From contig NZ_CP017448.1 in assembly GCF_001753165.1 (NCBI RefSeq), positions 1,258,462 to 1,322,461 of the forward strand: a stretch of DNA of 64,000 nt. The letters run 5' to 3'. Position 1 is the first letter of the stretch; each line of letters starts with the position of its first letter. The stretch is from Acidihalobacter aeolianus (GTDB lineage Bacteria > Pseudomonadota > Gammaproteobacteria > DSM-5130 > Acidihalobacteraceae). Made by a program: the position numbers and the translations under genes. Of the stretch, positions 35,459 through 47,700 are shown in pieces. The notes beneath the pieces were generated by a model, which saw only the letters and a program-made list of their open reading frames with translations, did no database searches and was not told where the DNA came from.

Positions 35459-36273
35459 ATGCCGGATACCGGGATGCCCGCGCCCTATAAGGCGCGCGTG
35501 GCCGAGTTTTTCGATGCGCGTTCCGGATACGGGCGCAGCGAACTGCATGCGCGCATGGCCGAGCGCTTTCTCGATCTCGCTGCACTGCAGCCGGGCGAGC
35601 GTGTCCTCGATATTGCTACCGGGACCGGCTTCGTGCCATACCCGCGGCACGCCTCGTTGGCGATGGCGGACAGGTCGTTGGCGTGGATATTTCGGAGGGC
35701 ATGCTGGCTCAGGCTGCCGCAGCGCTGGCCGGGTCCGGCCTGGACAATCTGGATCTGCGCCTGGCCGATGCCGAAGACTTGGATTTTCCTGCAGCAAGTT
35801 TCGACCTCGTCACCTGCTGCAATGCATTGTCGTATATGGCCGCTGTTTCGGCGGCACTTCGCCGCTGGCATGCGCTGCTGAGGCCAGGAGGCAGACTGGT
35901 GTTCAACTGTTGGGCGGAAAATTCCCATGCGACCGGCCATTTGTTGCGCTCCTTCGCTGGGACGCACGGTATTTTCGTGTCGCCGGTCGGGCACGATACG
36001 GGTACGCCTGAGCGTTGCCACGCTTTGCTGGCGGAAACGGGTTACTCAAGATCGGAAGTGATCGTTGAGCCTACTTCGAAATACCTTTCTGCGGAGCATT
36101 TGAACGACGTGCTGGCATCGGCCTTGAAGAGTCCGTTGTTTGGAATTGCTGCAGACGATGTGATCCGAATCGAAGCCCTTCGCAACGAGTACCTTGAAGC
36201 GGCGCGCTCGAAGGAAGTTCTGGAAAGCCTTGAAAGGGAGATGGGTGCGTATTTTGTCGTGGCGTACCGATAG
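35459..36273 (+). pseudogene. Frameshifted SAM-dependent methyltransferase (UbiE-like)
   Basis: The first frame gives MPDTGMPAPYKARVAEFFDA and GERVLDIATGTGFV, the SAM-binding glycine loop, then becomes nonsense at about 35634. From there the +1-offset frame reads AIPAARLVGDGGQVVGVDIS and continues to the family end (LRPGGRLVFNCWAENS; GAYFVVAYR). One base appears to be missing near 35634 (GTGCC where GTGGCC would keep the frame). A genuine frameshift or a sequencing error would look the same. Confidence 0.82.
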
Positions 36274-36284
36274 ATACCCATGTG

Positions 36285-36860
36285 ATGTGTCACCCAACAA
36301 CCGACAAAGTTGGCTCAACGAGAATTTCAAGTCCACCGATAAAAATCGAACTGATTCAGGAATACGAGATTTCGCCGACCGCTCACGCAAAGATCATCGA
36401 TCTGAAGAACCGCTGCTTTCCCGATCATCGGAAGCCCTGGTCGTACTACAAGCAACTCCCGCACTTTCGCTTTCTGGTTTACGACGATACCTCCCTGATT
36501 GCGCATATGGGTGTGGATCACCGTGTAATCGCGGTCGACGACCAACCACGTACCATTTTCGGGATCGTGGATTTGTGTGTCGACCCGCAATTCCGCGATC
36601 GGGGGATTGCGTCCGAATTGCTTGAGAAGCTGTCTGAACTGGCGAGGCGTTCGCGCATCGATTTTCTGTTCGCCATCGTAAACCGTGCCCGACTTTACGA
36701 GCGCAACGGTTTTCAGGGCTTGGACGCGCTTTGTTTATGGTTGCGTATCAACGACCACAAGAACTACGGCGTAGCGGTTGAAAGGATTGCCAACGAAATC
36801 ATGATCAAGCAGATTGGGGAAAAAGGCTGGGTGGATGGGCCGATCAATCTGCTTGGATAG
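36285..36860 (+). CDS. GNAT-family N-acetyltransferase with IS66-altered end
   Basis: The product of about 191 residues has the GNAT acetyl-CoA-binding motif (FGIVDLCVDPQFRDRGIASE, then LLEKL) and the late strand LYERNGFQGLD. Substrate is unknown. Its TAG stop codon is made by the first base of IS66 copy 2; without the insertion the frame would continue three residues (Tyr-Met-Phe) to TGA at the far side. The loss is small, so activity may be intact. The start may be GTG 36282 or ATG 36285. It appears more AT-rich than the core genes, suggesting transfer. Confidence 0.78.
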   Translation: MCHPTTDKVGSTRISSPPIKIELIQEYEISPTAHAKIIDLKNRCFPDHRKPWSYYKQLPHFRFLVYDDTSLIAHMGVDHRVIAVDDQPRTIFGIVDLCVDPQFRDRGIASELLEKLSELARRSRIDFLFAIVNRARLYERNGFQGLDALCLWLRINDHKNYGVAVERIANEIMIKQIGEKGWVDGPINLLG

Positions 36861-38563
36861 TAACTACTCAGTGAAAATAATTACAAAAAGTACTTGACAG
36901 GGTTTTTGGTAGTTTTTTTGAAAATATGGCGGCGCTGTAACGAGTGCGATTATTGGTCTCCGAAAGCGACAGAGGCGTAGTCTTCCTTGCGACATCACGC
37001 GAGGCACTGCCCCACCGTCAGTCAATTATTTTACGCCGCCAGATCGCCTTACAAACGAGAAAATTGGCACTTCAAAACCCGTGAGATAATAGCTTCATTA
37101 CTTCTTTGGAGCAGTCTTGCGTGCGGATCGACGGCGTCGATATCGAGATCACCCTGGCACAGGTCAGGGCGCAACTGGAGCAGGAGAAAGACCTATCTCC
37201 GGCACTCCGCGCCAGTATCGAGATGATGCTCATGTTGTTCGTCGTGTTACTCAACCGTCTCGGGCTCAATAGCCGCAACAGCAGTCAGCCGCCGGCATCG
37301 GATCCCAATCGGCCACGCAGCCAGCGTGTGCGCTCAAGCCGACCTTCCGGTGGCCAGCCGGGGCACGTGGGCAAGACCTTGCGCCCGGTCGAGCATCCCG
37401 ATGAGATCGAGGTCCTCAAGATCGATCGTCGTCGCTTGCCGAAAGGCTGCTATACCGAGGCGGGTTTCGAGACTCGCCAGGTTTTTGATATCGACATCAG
37501 CCGGATCGTGACCGAGTATCGGGCGCAGATCCTGGAGAATGAATCAGGCCAACGTTTTGTGGCTTCATTCCCGGAAGGGGTGGATAAGAAGGTGCAGTAT
37601 GGTTCCGGCCTCAAGGCCCATGCCGTCTATCTGTCCCAATATCAGCTCTTGCCCTACAAGCGGATCCAGGATTACTTTGCCGATCAGTTGGGCATCCCTT
37701 TGAGCGATGGTTCACTGGTGAACTTCAATCGCGAGGCATTTACCCGCCTGGCGGCCTTTGAGGCGATCAGCAAAACGGCATTGGCCAAAGCCGTGTCCGC
37801 TCATGCCGACGAGACCGGGGTCAACATTGATGGCAAACGCCATTGGCTGCATGGTCTGTCCAATGCTGATTGGACGCATTATCAGGTCCACAGTAAGCGA
37901 GGCCAGGAGGCGATGGACGCGATCGGGATCCTGCCACGGTTCCGCGGTGTGCTGTGTCATGACCATTGGAAACCCTATTACCGTTATCGGGACTGCACCC
38001 ATGCCCTGTGCAATGCCCACCACCTGCGCGAACTGGAACGAGCATTCGAGCAGGACGGACAACAATGGGCGGAAGCGATGGGCAAGCTGCTCAGAGAGAT
38101 TCATCAGGCCGTCGAGAACGCTGGCGGCATCCTGCCGCTGACCGAGGCCAATGCTTACCGGCAGCGCTACCGAGATGTGCTCGAGGCGGGGCAACTGGAA
38201 TGCCCTGAGCCGGAAAAACCACCCGACAACAAGCCTCGGGGGCGGATCAAGCGGAGCAAGGCCCGCAATCTGCTGGAGCGTCTGATGGCCTATGAAGACG
38301 ATGTGCTGCGTTTCATGGTGGACGTCAATGTGCCGTTCACGAACAATCAGGCGGAGAACGATATCCGTATGACCAAAGTGCAGCAGAAGATCTCCGGCTG
38401 CTTCCGCAGCCTGGAGGGTGCCGCGATGTTTTGCCGCATACGGGGATATCTATCGACCTGCCGAAAGCAGGGGGTCACGGCTTCGGAGGCGTTGCGCCTA
38501 GTATTCGATCGCAAGCTACCGGCTTTTGCTCTGGCGATCTCTGAGAATTAGCTGAGTAGTTAC
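36860..38563 (+). mobile_element. IS66-family insertion sequence, copy 2
   Basis: A 1704-bp element, opposite in orientation to copy 1, with the same GTAACTACTCAG ends and its own 8-bp target duplication CTTGGATA at 36852-36859 and 38564-38571. Because each copy has its own matching duplication, both arose by separate insertions and no inversion between them has been fixed. The sequence appears identical to copy 1, so at least one insertion is recent. Confidence 0.94.
37106..38551 (+). CDS. IS66-family transposase (copy 2)
   Basis: The 481-residue transposase is identical in translation to copy 1, with the DDE residues in HADETGVNIDG, LCHDHWKPYY and NNQAENDIRM. It starts with TTG at 37106. 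A TTGACA at 36893-36898 in the leader could be a -35 element for it; no convincing -10 was found. Confidence 0.95.
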   Translation: MEQSCVRIDGVDIEITLAQVRAQLEQEKDLSPALRASIEMMLMLFVVLLNRLGLNSRNSSQPPASDPNRPRSQRVRSSRPSGGQPGHVGKTLRPVEHPDEIEVLKIDRRRLPKGCYTEAGFETRQVFDIDISRIVTEYRAQILENESGQRFVASFPEGVDKKVQYGSGLKAHAVYLSQYQLLPYKRIQDYFADQLGIPLSDGSLVNFNREAFTRLAAFEAISKTALAKAVSAHADETGVNIDGKRHWLHGLSNADWTHYQVHSKRGQEAMDAIGILPRFRGVLCHDHWKPYYRYRDCTHALCNAHHLRELERAFEQDGQQWAEAMGKLLREIHQAVENAGGILPLTEANAYRQRYRDVLEAGQLECPEPEKPPDNKPRGRIKRSKARNLLERLMAYEDDVLRFMVDVNVPFTNNQAENDIRMTKVQQKISGCFRSLEGAAMFCRIRGYLSTCRKQGVTASEALRLVFDRKLPAFALAISEN

Positions 38564-38595
38564 CTTGGATATATGTTTTGAGCGCCTTTAAAGTT

Positions 38596-39409
38596 CTAGG
38601 GCCTGTTCACATTAATTTTGATATAATTGCTGCATGGAAATTACCTTGCAGCAGTACAAAATCATCGAGCCCTTGTTGCCGCTTCCGCGAGGCAATATAA
38701 AAATATCCAACCTACAGGTGCTTAACGCGATCCTGTACGTGGCCGAGCATGGCTGCAAGTGGCGTGGCTTACCGGTCCGTTTCGGTCGCTGGCACAGCAT
38801 CTATATGCGCGCCAATCGCTGGGCCAAACAGGGCGTGCTGGATCGAGTCTTCCTGGCGCTGCAGGAAAACGACGTGATTAATATCCAAGTCGATCATGTC
38901 TCGCTCGATTCCACAGCCGTCAAGGTTCATCCAGACGGAACCGGTGCTTTAAAAAAAACGGTCCTCAATCTATCGGCAAATCCCGCGCCGGATGGACAAC
39001 CAAGATTCATCTGGTCGCCGCCGGAGCCAATCGAGCCGTAGCCTTTCGACTTTCCCCGGGACAGGCCGGAGATGCACCAGAAGGCAGAAAACTGCTCAAA
39101 AGCCTGGAGCACTGCGGCTGGGAAGGCACCTCGGTCATCATGGACCGCGCCTATGAGGGTGACGAGACGCGCCAGCTCGCGCTGGATCTGGGTATGACCC
39201 CAGTGGTGCCGCCCAAGCGCAATCGGCTCACGCCTTGGGAATACGATCTTGAACTTTACAAGAAGCGCAATGAAGTCGAGCGACTATTCCGAAGACTCAA
39301 AGGATTTCGGCGCATCTTCTCACGCTTCGATAAGCTCGATGTCGTCTTCACCTTCTTCATCCACTTCGCTCTCATCGTCGATACACTTATTAGTGTGAAC
39401 AGGCCCTAG
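38596..39409 (+). mobile_element. IS5-family insertion sequence (two-frame, IS427-like)
   Basis: An element of about 810 bp with terminal inverted repeats starting CTAGGGCCTGTTCACA (left 38596, right ending 39409) and CTAG at both ends, as in IS5-type target duplication. It encodes one transposase in two frames joined by a -1 slip. The same ends occur on the 228-bp MITE at 21371-21598. Confidence 0.9.
38634..39409 (+). CDS. IS5-family transposase with programmed -1 frameshift
   Basis: The first frame runs 38634-39041 and ends out of frame; the second continues to a TAG at 39407-39409. They join at a run of eight A (38951-38958) containing A-AAA-AAA, a classic -1 slippery heptamer, after which the sequence reads NGPQSIGKSRGGWTTKIHLV. 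Catalytic residues: Asp in VSLDSTAVKVHPDG, Asp in VIMDRAYEGDE and Glu in KKRNEVERLFRRLKGFRRI. The fused product is about 258 residues, normal for this group. Confidence 0.88.
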
Positions 39410-39455
39410 GTTAAGCATACTTGGAAACGGTTGATTTTCATGTGGGGATCAACGA

Positions 39456-39905
39456 ATGACAAAATATTCGGTCAGCGTTGTCGATGGTCTCGTGTCGGAA
39501 GAAACACTCAAATCCAGTCCTGACCCCGAGTTCACGACCCTGGAAGAACTGCATGAGGTTGCGGCCGCATTGAGAGCACGTGAGCCTTTGTTTCACAGAG
39601 AGGCATTTGGTCTGACGCGAGAATACCATGAGCGGATGACCGAGTCGGATTTTTGGGAAGTCGGCGCATCGGGTAGGAGATACAGCCGAGAGTACATCAT
39701 CGAGTCGCTCGAAAAGCGGTATGCGAGCCTGATTCGGACGACCTGGTATATCGAAGATTTCCAATGTCGGGAAATCGCCGAACAAAATTATTTGGTCACG
39801 TATACCCTATTCCAGGGCGAGCGGTTATCCCGTCGCTCAACCATTTGGCGTCGTTCTGGGAGCGATTGGAAGGTTGTCTACCACCAGGGCACCTTGGTCG
39901 AATAG
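39456..39905 (+). CDS. DUF4440/SnoaL-like (NTF2-fold) protein
   Basis: The 149-residue protein begins with a variable region and has an NTF2-fold core: EELHEVAAALRAREPLFHRE, DFWEVGASGRRYSREYIIES, and SRRSTIWRRSGSDWKVVYHQ. The last stretch is the classic DUF4440 ending. Function is unknown. ATG 39456 follows GGGGATC, a fair ribosome-binding site. It lies 46 bp after the IS5-family element. Confidence 0.82.
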   Translation: MTKYSVSVVDGLVSEETLKSSPDPEFTTLEELHEVAAALRAREPLFHREAFGLTREYHERMTESDFWEVGASGRRYSREYIIESLEKRYASLIRTTWYIEDFQCREIAEQNYLVTYTLFQGERLSRRSTIWRRSGSDWKVVYHQGTLVE

Positions 39906-40030
39906 AAGCCGCCGTATAGCCTGGCGAATACGCCGAGCTAGTGAGATCGGAGATGCGCAATTATCCGGCAAGCAGCAGGCTGACGTCGGTAGAGGTGCGT
40001 TACCAAGACATATCGCAAGGAAGCCCGGCC

Positions 40031-40061
40031 CACCCACTCGCCCTCGGTGGGCGGGTGGGTG
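40031..40061. terminator. Strong hairpin at the end of ettA
   Basis: A 13-bp stem (40031-40043 with 40049-40061, one G-T pair) and a 5-base loop, starting 8 bp beyond the ettA stop. No T run follows on either strand, so it may protect the mRNA end or need Rho rather than act as a simple intrinsic terminator. Confidence 0.55.
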
Positions 40062-40068
40062 AGAGCGA

Positions 40069-41736
<1,668 letters not shown>

Positions 41737-41951
41737 AGAGGATCGCTTGTTCGGGTATGGATGAAGGGGGCCCATTATCGGGAATCGCAAGCTGCCATGC
41801 TACAGCGAAACGGCAGCTGACGATAATTCAGGCTGATGTCGGGTTCACCTTGATCGATGACAATGCGGGAATCGGTGTAATATGTGTGCAGCACGTGCAT
41901 AGGGCCTCGCCAGAAGGCCTGGTATTGCTGTCCGCCATCCAAGGAGGCGTT

Positions 41952-42341
41952 ATGAAGGGATTTCCCCATTACGGAGCGAGTCTGTTCTCCGCAGCTGCGC
42001 TGTTTGTCATGCTGTCCGGCATTTTTCTCATCCCTCGTCAGGTCTACGCCGCGATGTCGGTGGCTTCGGCGGCGGATATTGCTGCAGGCCGACATCTTGC
42101 CTTTAGCCGCAAGGCGGGCAATTGCATCGCCTGCCATCAGATCAAGGGCGCGGTGATGGCGGGAGACATCGCCCAGCCGCTGCAACCGCCGTTTCCCGAC
42201 CGCAATCGATTGTTCGCACAGATCTGGGATGCGCGCCAGAACTACGGCAGCAACACGATCATGCCCCCCTATGGCGCCAATCATTTGCTGACGCGTAAAC
42301 AAATCCACCAGATCATGGATTTCCTGTATTCGCTCAAATAA
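41952..42341 (+). CDS. soxX: SoxX-like monoheme cytochrome c
   Basis: SoxX is the small cytochrome subunit of SoxXA, which couples thiosulfate to a Cys of SoxYZ. The 129-residue precursor has a signal peptide ending near RQVYAA and one heme-binding CIACH (C58, C61, H62). NYGSNTIMPPYGANHLLT contains a candidate axial Met. AAGGAGG at 41941-41947 gives a strong ribosome-binding site. soxA follows 37 bp downstream. Confidence 0.9.
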   Translation: MKGFPHYGASLFSAAALFVMLSGIFLIPRQVYAAMSVASAADIAAGRHLAFSRKAGNCIACHQIKGAVMAGDIAQPLQPPFPDRNRLFAQIWDARQNYGSNTIMPPYGANHLLTRKQIHQIMDFLYSLK

Positions 42342-42378
42342 TGAGGCTCGATCCGATCCTGCCGATGGATGATTGTCG

Positions 42379-43272
42379 ATGAATAAAACACGCACCCTTT
42401 ATGCGTTGTATGCGCTGCTTTTTCTTGTGTTGGCGGTTGGAATTTATTGGTCTTATTACTATTTCTTGGTTAACAGCAGTAGCGCTGTCGAGGATTCGCC
42501 AACAAAGGATCTGGCCACGTTCCGTAGTTATTTTGAACGGCGCTTCCCCAACGTACCGCTCAAGGCGTATGCGCAGGGCGAGTGGATTCCGGGCATCACC
42601 GGCAAGGATGCCATGGCGCAATATCACAGTGTGATGTCGTTCCCACCGCAATCCATTGGCATCGCAAACGGTAAACAGCTGTTCGACACGCCATTCCCGA
42701 ACGGGCATACCTATGGCGATTGCTTTCCTAATGGCGGTATCGGGATTCGCCAGGATTACCCGCGTTTCGACGCCAAGACCGGGCAGGTGGTGACTTTGGC
42801 CGTCGCGGTCAATCAGTGCCGTCAAGCGAACGGCCTCAAGCCGCTTGCCTGGAAACGCGGGCCTCTGGCCGAGATTCTGGCCTATATGGCCAGCACCTCC
42901 GACGGGAAGCCGCTCGATATCCAGCCGCCGCGTACACCTGCCGAACTTGCGGCCTATACGGAAGGCAAGAATTTCTTCTACACACCTATCGGAAAGTTGA
43001 ATCTTTCCTGTGCGGATTGCCACATGCTGCATTCGGGGCAACGATTGCGTGCCCAACTGATCAGTCCGGCACTAGGTATGCCAAACGGGTTCCCCGCGTA
43101 TCGTGCGAAATGGGGTGGGCTTGGCACGCTGGAGCGACGTTTCATCGGTTGCAACAAGAAGATCAGGGTTGAGCCGTTCAAGCCACAGAGTGCGCGCTAT
43201 CGCGATCTGGCCTATTTTCTGAGCTATATGAGCAACGGACTGCCGATCACCGGGCCAGGCTACCGGAACTGA
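42379..43272 (+). CDS. soxA: SoxA-type cytochrome c, single-heme form
   Basis: SoxA holds the active-site heme of SoxXA. The 297-residue precursor has an N-terminal membrane or signal helix (TLYALYALLFLVLAVGIYW). Only one CxxCH is present, CADCH (C211, C214, H215), in the second domain. The first domain has C115 and C147, the pair that forms a disulfide in monoheme SoxA proteins. C258 in RRFIGCNKK is at the position of the persulfide-bearing axial Cys. No soxYZ or soxB is in the window, so the partners must lie elsewhere. Confidence 0.9.
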   Translation: MNKTRTLYALYALLFLVLAVGIYWSYYYFLVNSSSAVEDSPTKDLATFRSYFERRFPNVPLKAYAQGEWIPGITGKDAMAQYHSVMSFPPQSIGIANGKQLFDTPFPNGHTYGDCFPNGGIGIRQDYPRFDAKTGQVVTLAVAVNQCRQANGLKPLAWKRGPLAEILAYMASTSDGKPLDIQPPRTPAELAAYTEGKNFFYTPIGKLNLSCADCHMLHSGQRLRAQLISPALGMPNGFPAYRAKWGGLGTLERRFIGCNKKIRVEPFKPQSARYRDLAYFLSYMSNGLPITGPGYRN

Positions 43273-43278
43273 ATGACG

Positions 43279-43308
43279 AAGCGCATGTGTGCGGCGGCAC
43301 ATGCGCTT
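43279..43308. terminator. Bidirectional-looking hairpin between soxA and the PAS-GGDEF gene
   Basis: A perfect 11-bp stem (43279-43289 with 43298-43308) and an 8-base loop between the convergent stops of soxA (43272) and the GGDEF gene (43318). No long T run follows on the plus strand (TTGCGAATATTT), so strength is uncertain. Confidence 0.6.
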
Positions 43309-43317
43309 TGCGAATAT

Positions 43318-44688
43318 TTACTCCTGATACCAGGCCGTGCGGTCTCGTCCGTCGTTCTTGGCCTGGTATAAGGCCTTGTCAGCGCGTTCCAGCAGGCGCT
43401 CGATATTGGCATCCTCGGGTAAATTCTCAGTGCCTCCCGCGCTGACCGTGACGGTGTAGCGTTCGCCATTGTCCTCGAAATTGGTCGTGCGCATGCGCTG
43501 CTGGATACGTTCGATGGTCTTGAGAGCAGGTTCGATCGTGGTCTGTTCCAGAATTACGCAGAATTCTTCGCCCCCCAGGCGCCCGAACAGGTCGGTTTCG
43601 CGCAATTCCTGTTTTGCCTCGTCAACGAAACGAACCAGTACCCGGTCTCCCGCGACGTGACCGTATCGATCGTTGATCGCTTTGAAATGGTCCAGATCAA
43701 GAATGATCAAGACGAGGTGGGAGCCATAACGTCGGCAATGCTTGAGGTGCTCGCTTGCGCGTTCCAGGAATGCACGACGATTGGCTATCCCGGTCAGTGG
43801 GTCGGTCGTTGCCAGCCGTAGGAGTTCGCGTTCGAGCATCTTGCGTTCGGTCACATCGCGATAAATGCCTTCGACGCCTGCAAAGTTTCCATTTTCATCG
43901 AACAGGGCATGGCTGCTGATCGAAATGTCGATGACCTGACCGTCGCTGCGCACCATCTGTCCGGGAAAATCGGACACTTCCCCGTGATCGCGAATGGCCT
44001 GCTTGAAGGCGTCGCGGTCGACGGGGTGGGGGTAGTAGTCCTCGGCCTTGCGTCCGATGATTTCATGCGGTTCGTAGCCGAGCACACGGCGTACGCCGGG
44101 TCCTACCATCTGCACCACGCCCTGCGCGTCGGTGCGGTAGTACACGTCCTGCATACTCTCGAAAACCTGGCGTAGGCTCTGTTCGTTGTCGCGTAGTTGC
44201 TCATGTATCTGATGCATGCGCGTCATGTCGTGCGCCGCAATCATCAGTGCCGGTGTACCCTGGAAAATATACATGCGACTGCTGGCAACGACCACGCGTA
44301 AGTTGCCGCGCAGGCTCAGCAGGCGAATTTCCGTAGGTGGATTGGGTGTGCCATCGACGGCCAGCCTGCGCAGTCGACTTTGTGTTTGTGCGAGGTCTGC
44401 TGGTTCAACGAAGTCGAATAGGGAGCGACCGAGCAGATCATCGGGTTTTTCGGCTTCGAGAATCTGTTGTGCAATTGGGTTGACGTGTGCGAGCAGACCA
44501 TCGACGGCTATCGCTAGTCCGACAGGTAGCTGGCTGAATGCGTCGACATCGCCATCGTTCTTGCCGGGCATACCCTCGCCCTTGCTTTCCGAAAAGAGGA
44601 ATTGCCCTTCCAAGCGCGTCATGTGTGAACTGTCCTGGTCGCGACGGACCAATAGTAGTCGCTGCTCCGGTACATCGCAAAACTGCAA
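43318..44688 (-). CDS. PAS-PAS-GGDEF diguanylate cyclase
   Basis: The 456-residue protein has two PAS domains (about 50-165 and 175-285; QVFESMQDVYYRTDAQGVVQ; EGIYRDVTERKMLERELLRL) and a GGDEF domain with intact site GGEEF (FGRLGGEEFCVILEQ) and LVLIILDLDHFKAINDRYGH. It would synthesise c-di-GMP in response to an unknown signal. RETD five residues before GGEEF is a plausible inhibitory site. The first 45 residues have no recognised domain and the start could be downstream. Confidence 0.9.
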   Translation of the reverse strand: MQFCDVPEQRLLLVRRDQDSSHMTRLEGQFLFSESKGEGMPGKNDGDVDAFSQLPVGLAIAVDGLLAHVNPIAQQILEAEKPDDLLGRSLFDFVEPADLAQTQSRLRRLAVDGTPNPPTEIRLLSLRGNLRVVVASSRMYIFQGTPALMIAAHDMTRMHQIHEQLRDNEQSLRQVFESMQDVYYRTDAQGVVQMVGPGVRRVLGYEPHEIIGRKAEDYYPHPVDRDAFKQAIRDHGEVSDFPGQMVRSDGQVIDISISSHALFDENGNFAGVEGIYRDVTERKMLERELLRLATTDPLTGIANRRAFLERASEHLKHCRRYGSHLVLIILDLDHFKAINDRYGHVAGDRVLVRFVDEAKQELRETDLFGRLGGEEFCVILEQTTIEPALKTIERIQQRMRTTNFEDNGERYTVTVSAGGTENLPEDANIERLLERADKALYQAKNDGRDRTAWYQE

Positions 44689-44767
44689 AATCTTTAATCC
44701 CTCGACTTGAGTCTGTACCCGGGTACGGTTTTACGGTTCGGCATTTCGTGGCACTTGAGGGAGCGAT

Positions 44768-45239
44768 ATGCACTGGGGTCAAGGCGTTCGGTGGTCGCTG
44801 GGTGACGCCATTCTGGCGGGTATCGGCGCTTCTGCCTGCTGCTTCGGTCCTCTCATCCTGCTGGCCGTGGGGGTGAGCGGTGCTTGGATTGGAAATCTGA
44901 CGGTGCTCGAGCCATACCGCCCCATTTTCATCGCCTTGGTGCTGCTGTTTCTTGTGCTGGCCTTTTCGCCTCTGGTTCTGGCCGGGCAGCCCGCCATGAC
45001 CGCCCAGACGGATGTACAGGCACTGCGCAGCATTACACGTTCGATTCCCAACATGACCTGCGGCCTGTGTCCGCTCACCATTATAAAATGCCTTGGAGAA
45101 GGTGCCCGGGGTCAGCGGTGTCAAGCCCAATCTCGATCGCAAGACGGTGACCGTGACCTATGATCCGCGCAAGACTGACGTGGCGGCATTGACGTGCGTA
45201 ACCACCGATGCGGGATATCCATCTCATCCCTTGGGCTAG
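44768..45239 (+). pseudogene. merT: Degenerate MerT-MerP fusion (mercuric ion transport)
   Basis: The frame from 44768 begins like MerT (GASACCFGPLILLAVGVSGA; WIGNLTVLEPYRPIFIA), with the Cys-Cys pair of the first helix, then runs into a MerP-like metal-binding stretch (SIPNMTCGLCPLTIIKCLGE). The MerT third helix and its Cys pair are missing. At about 45100 the frame shifts; the next frame continues MerP (VPGVSGVKPNLDRKTVTVTY; TDAGYPSHPLG) to TAG at 45237-45239. The module is probably non-functional. Confidence 0.82.
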
Positions 45240-45314
45240 CCGCCCGCCACGTCTTTGCGGCCGTATGATTGCCTCGAGCGGCATGTACCGACAGAAGCGT
45301 TTTAGGAGAACAGC

Positions 45315-47377
<2,063 letters not shown>

Positions 47378-47700
47378 CGTTATCTCCTGAATGACTTCGG
47401 CGGCAGTATCGCTCGCGCATCGACGTGCGACACCTGTTGCATCGGACGATCTACACCGCTCGCCTGCATAGGGCTATTGATAAGTATTTCATATTATTTT
47501 ATAACTTTATGTGTTAAAAGGGTTTTTTTGCCCTGTTTTTGAGGGTTTTCGTTCATGGAAATGACATTGTCGGCATTGTAGGCTGCGTGCGGCGGTGCCG
47601 GATAAGGGGTCGATACCGTCGGTTGTCTACGGCGGGAGAAGGCTCGATGAGATGTCGTTTCCACGTTATTCCATTCATCGCAAACATAAGGACGTGAATC
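47378..47700. other. Intergenic region upstream of the chemoreceptor gene
   Basis: This 323-bp gap holds no supported gene. The middle (about 47475-47560) is AT-rich and contains AGGG-T7-GCCCT. AAGGA at 47688-47692 is a ribosome-binding site for the GTG at 47701. A GCCGGATAA at about 47616 looks like a sigma-28 -10 element with one extra base, but no -35 element lies at the right distance. Confidence 0.6.

Noticed and set aside
30487-38563. Compound transposon formed by the two IS66 copies
   Set aside because: Each copy has its own 8-bp target duplication, so the enclosed segment did not move as a unit.
47600-47640. Sigma-28 promoter for the chemoreceptor gene
   Set aside because: The GCCGGATAA has one extra base and there is no TAAA-type -35 element 11 bp upstream.
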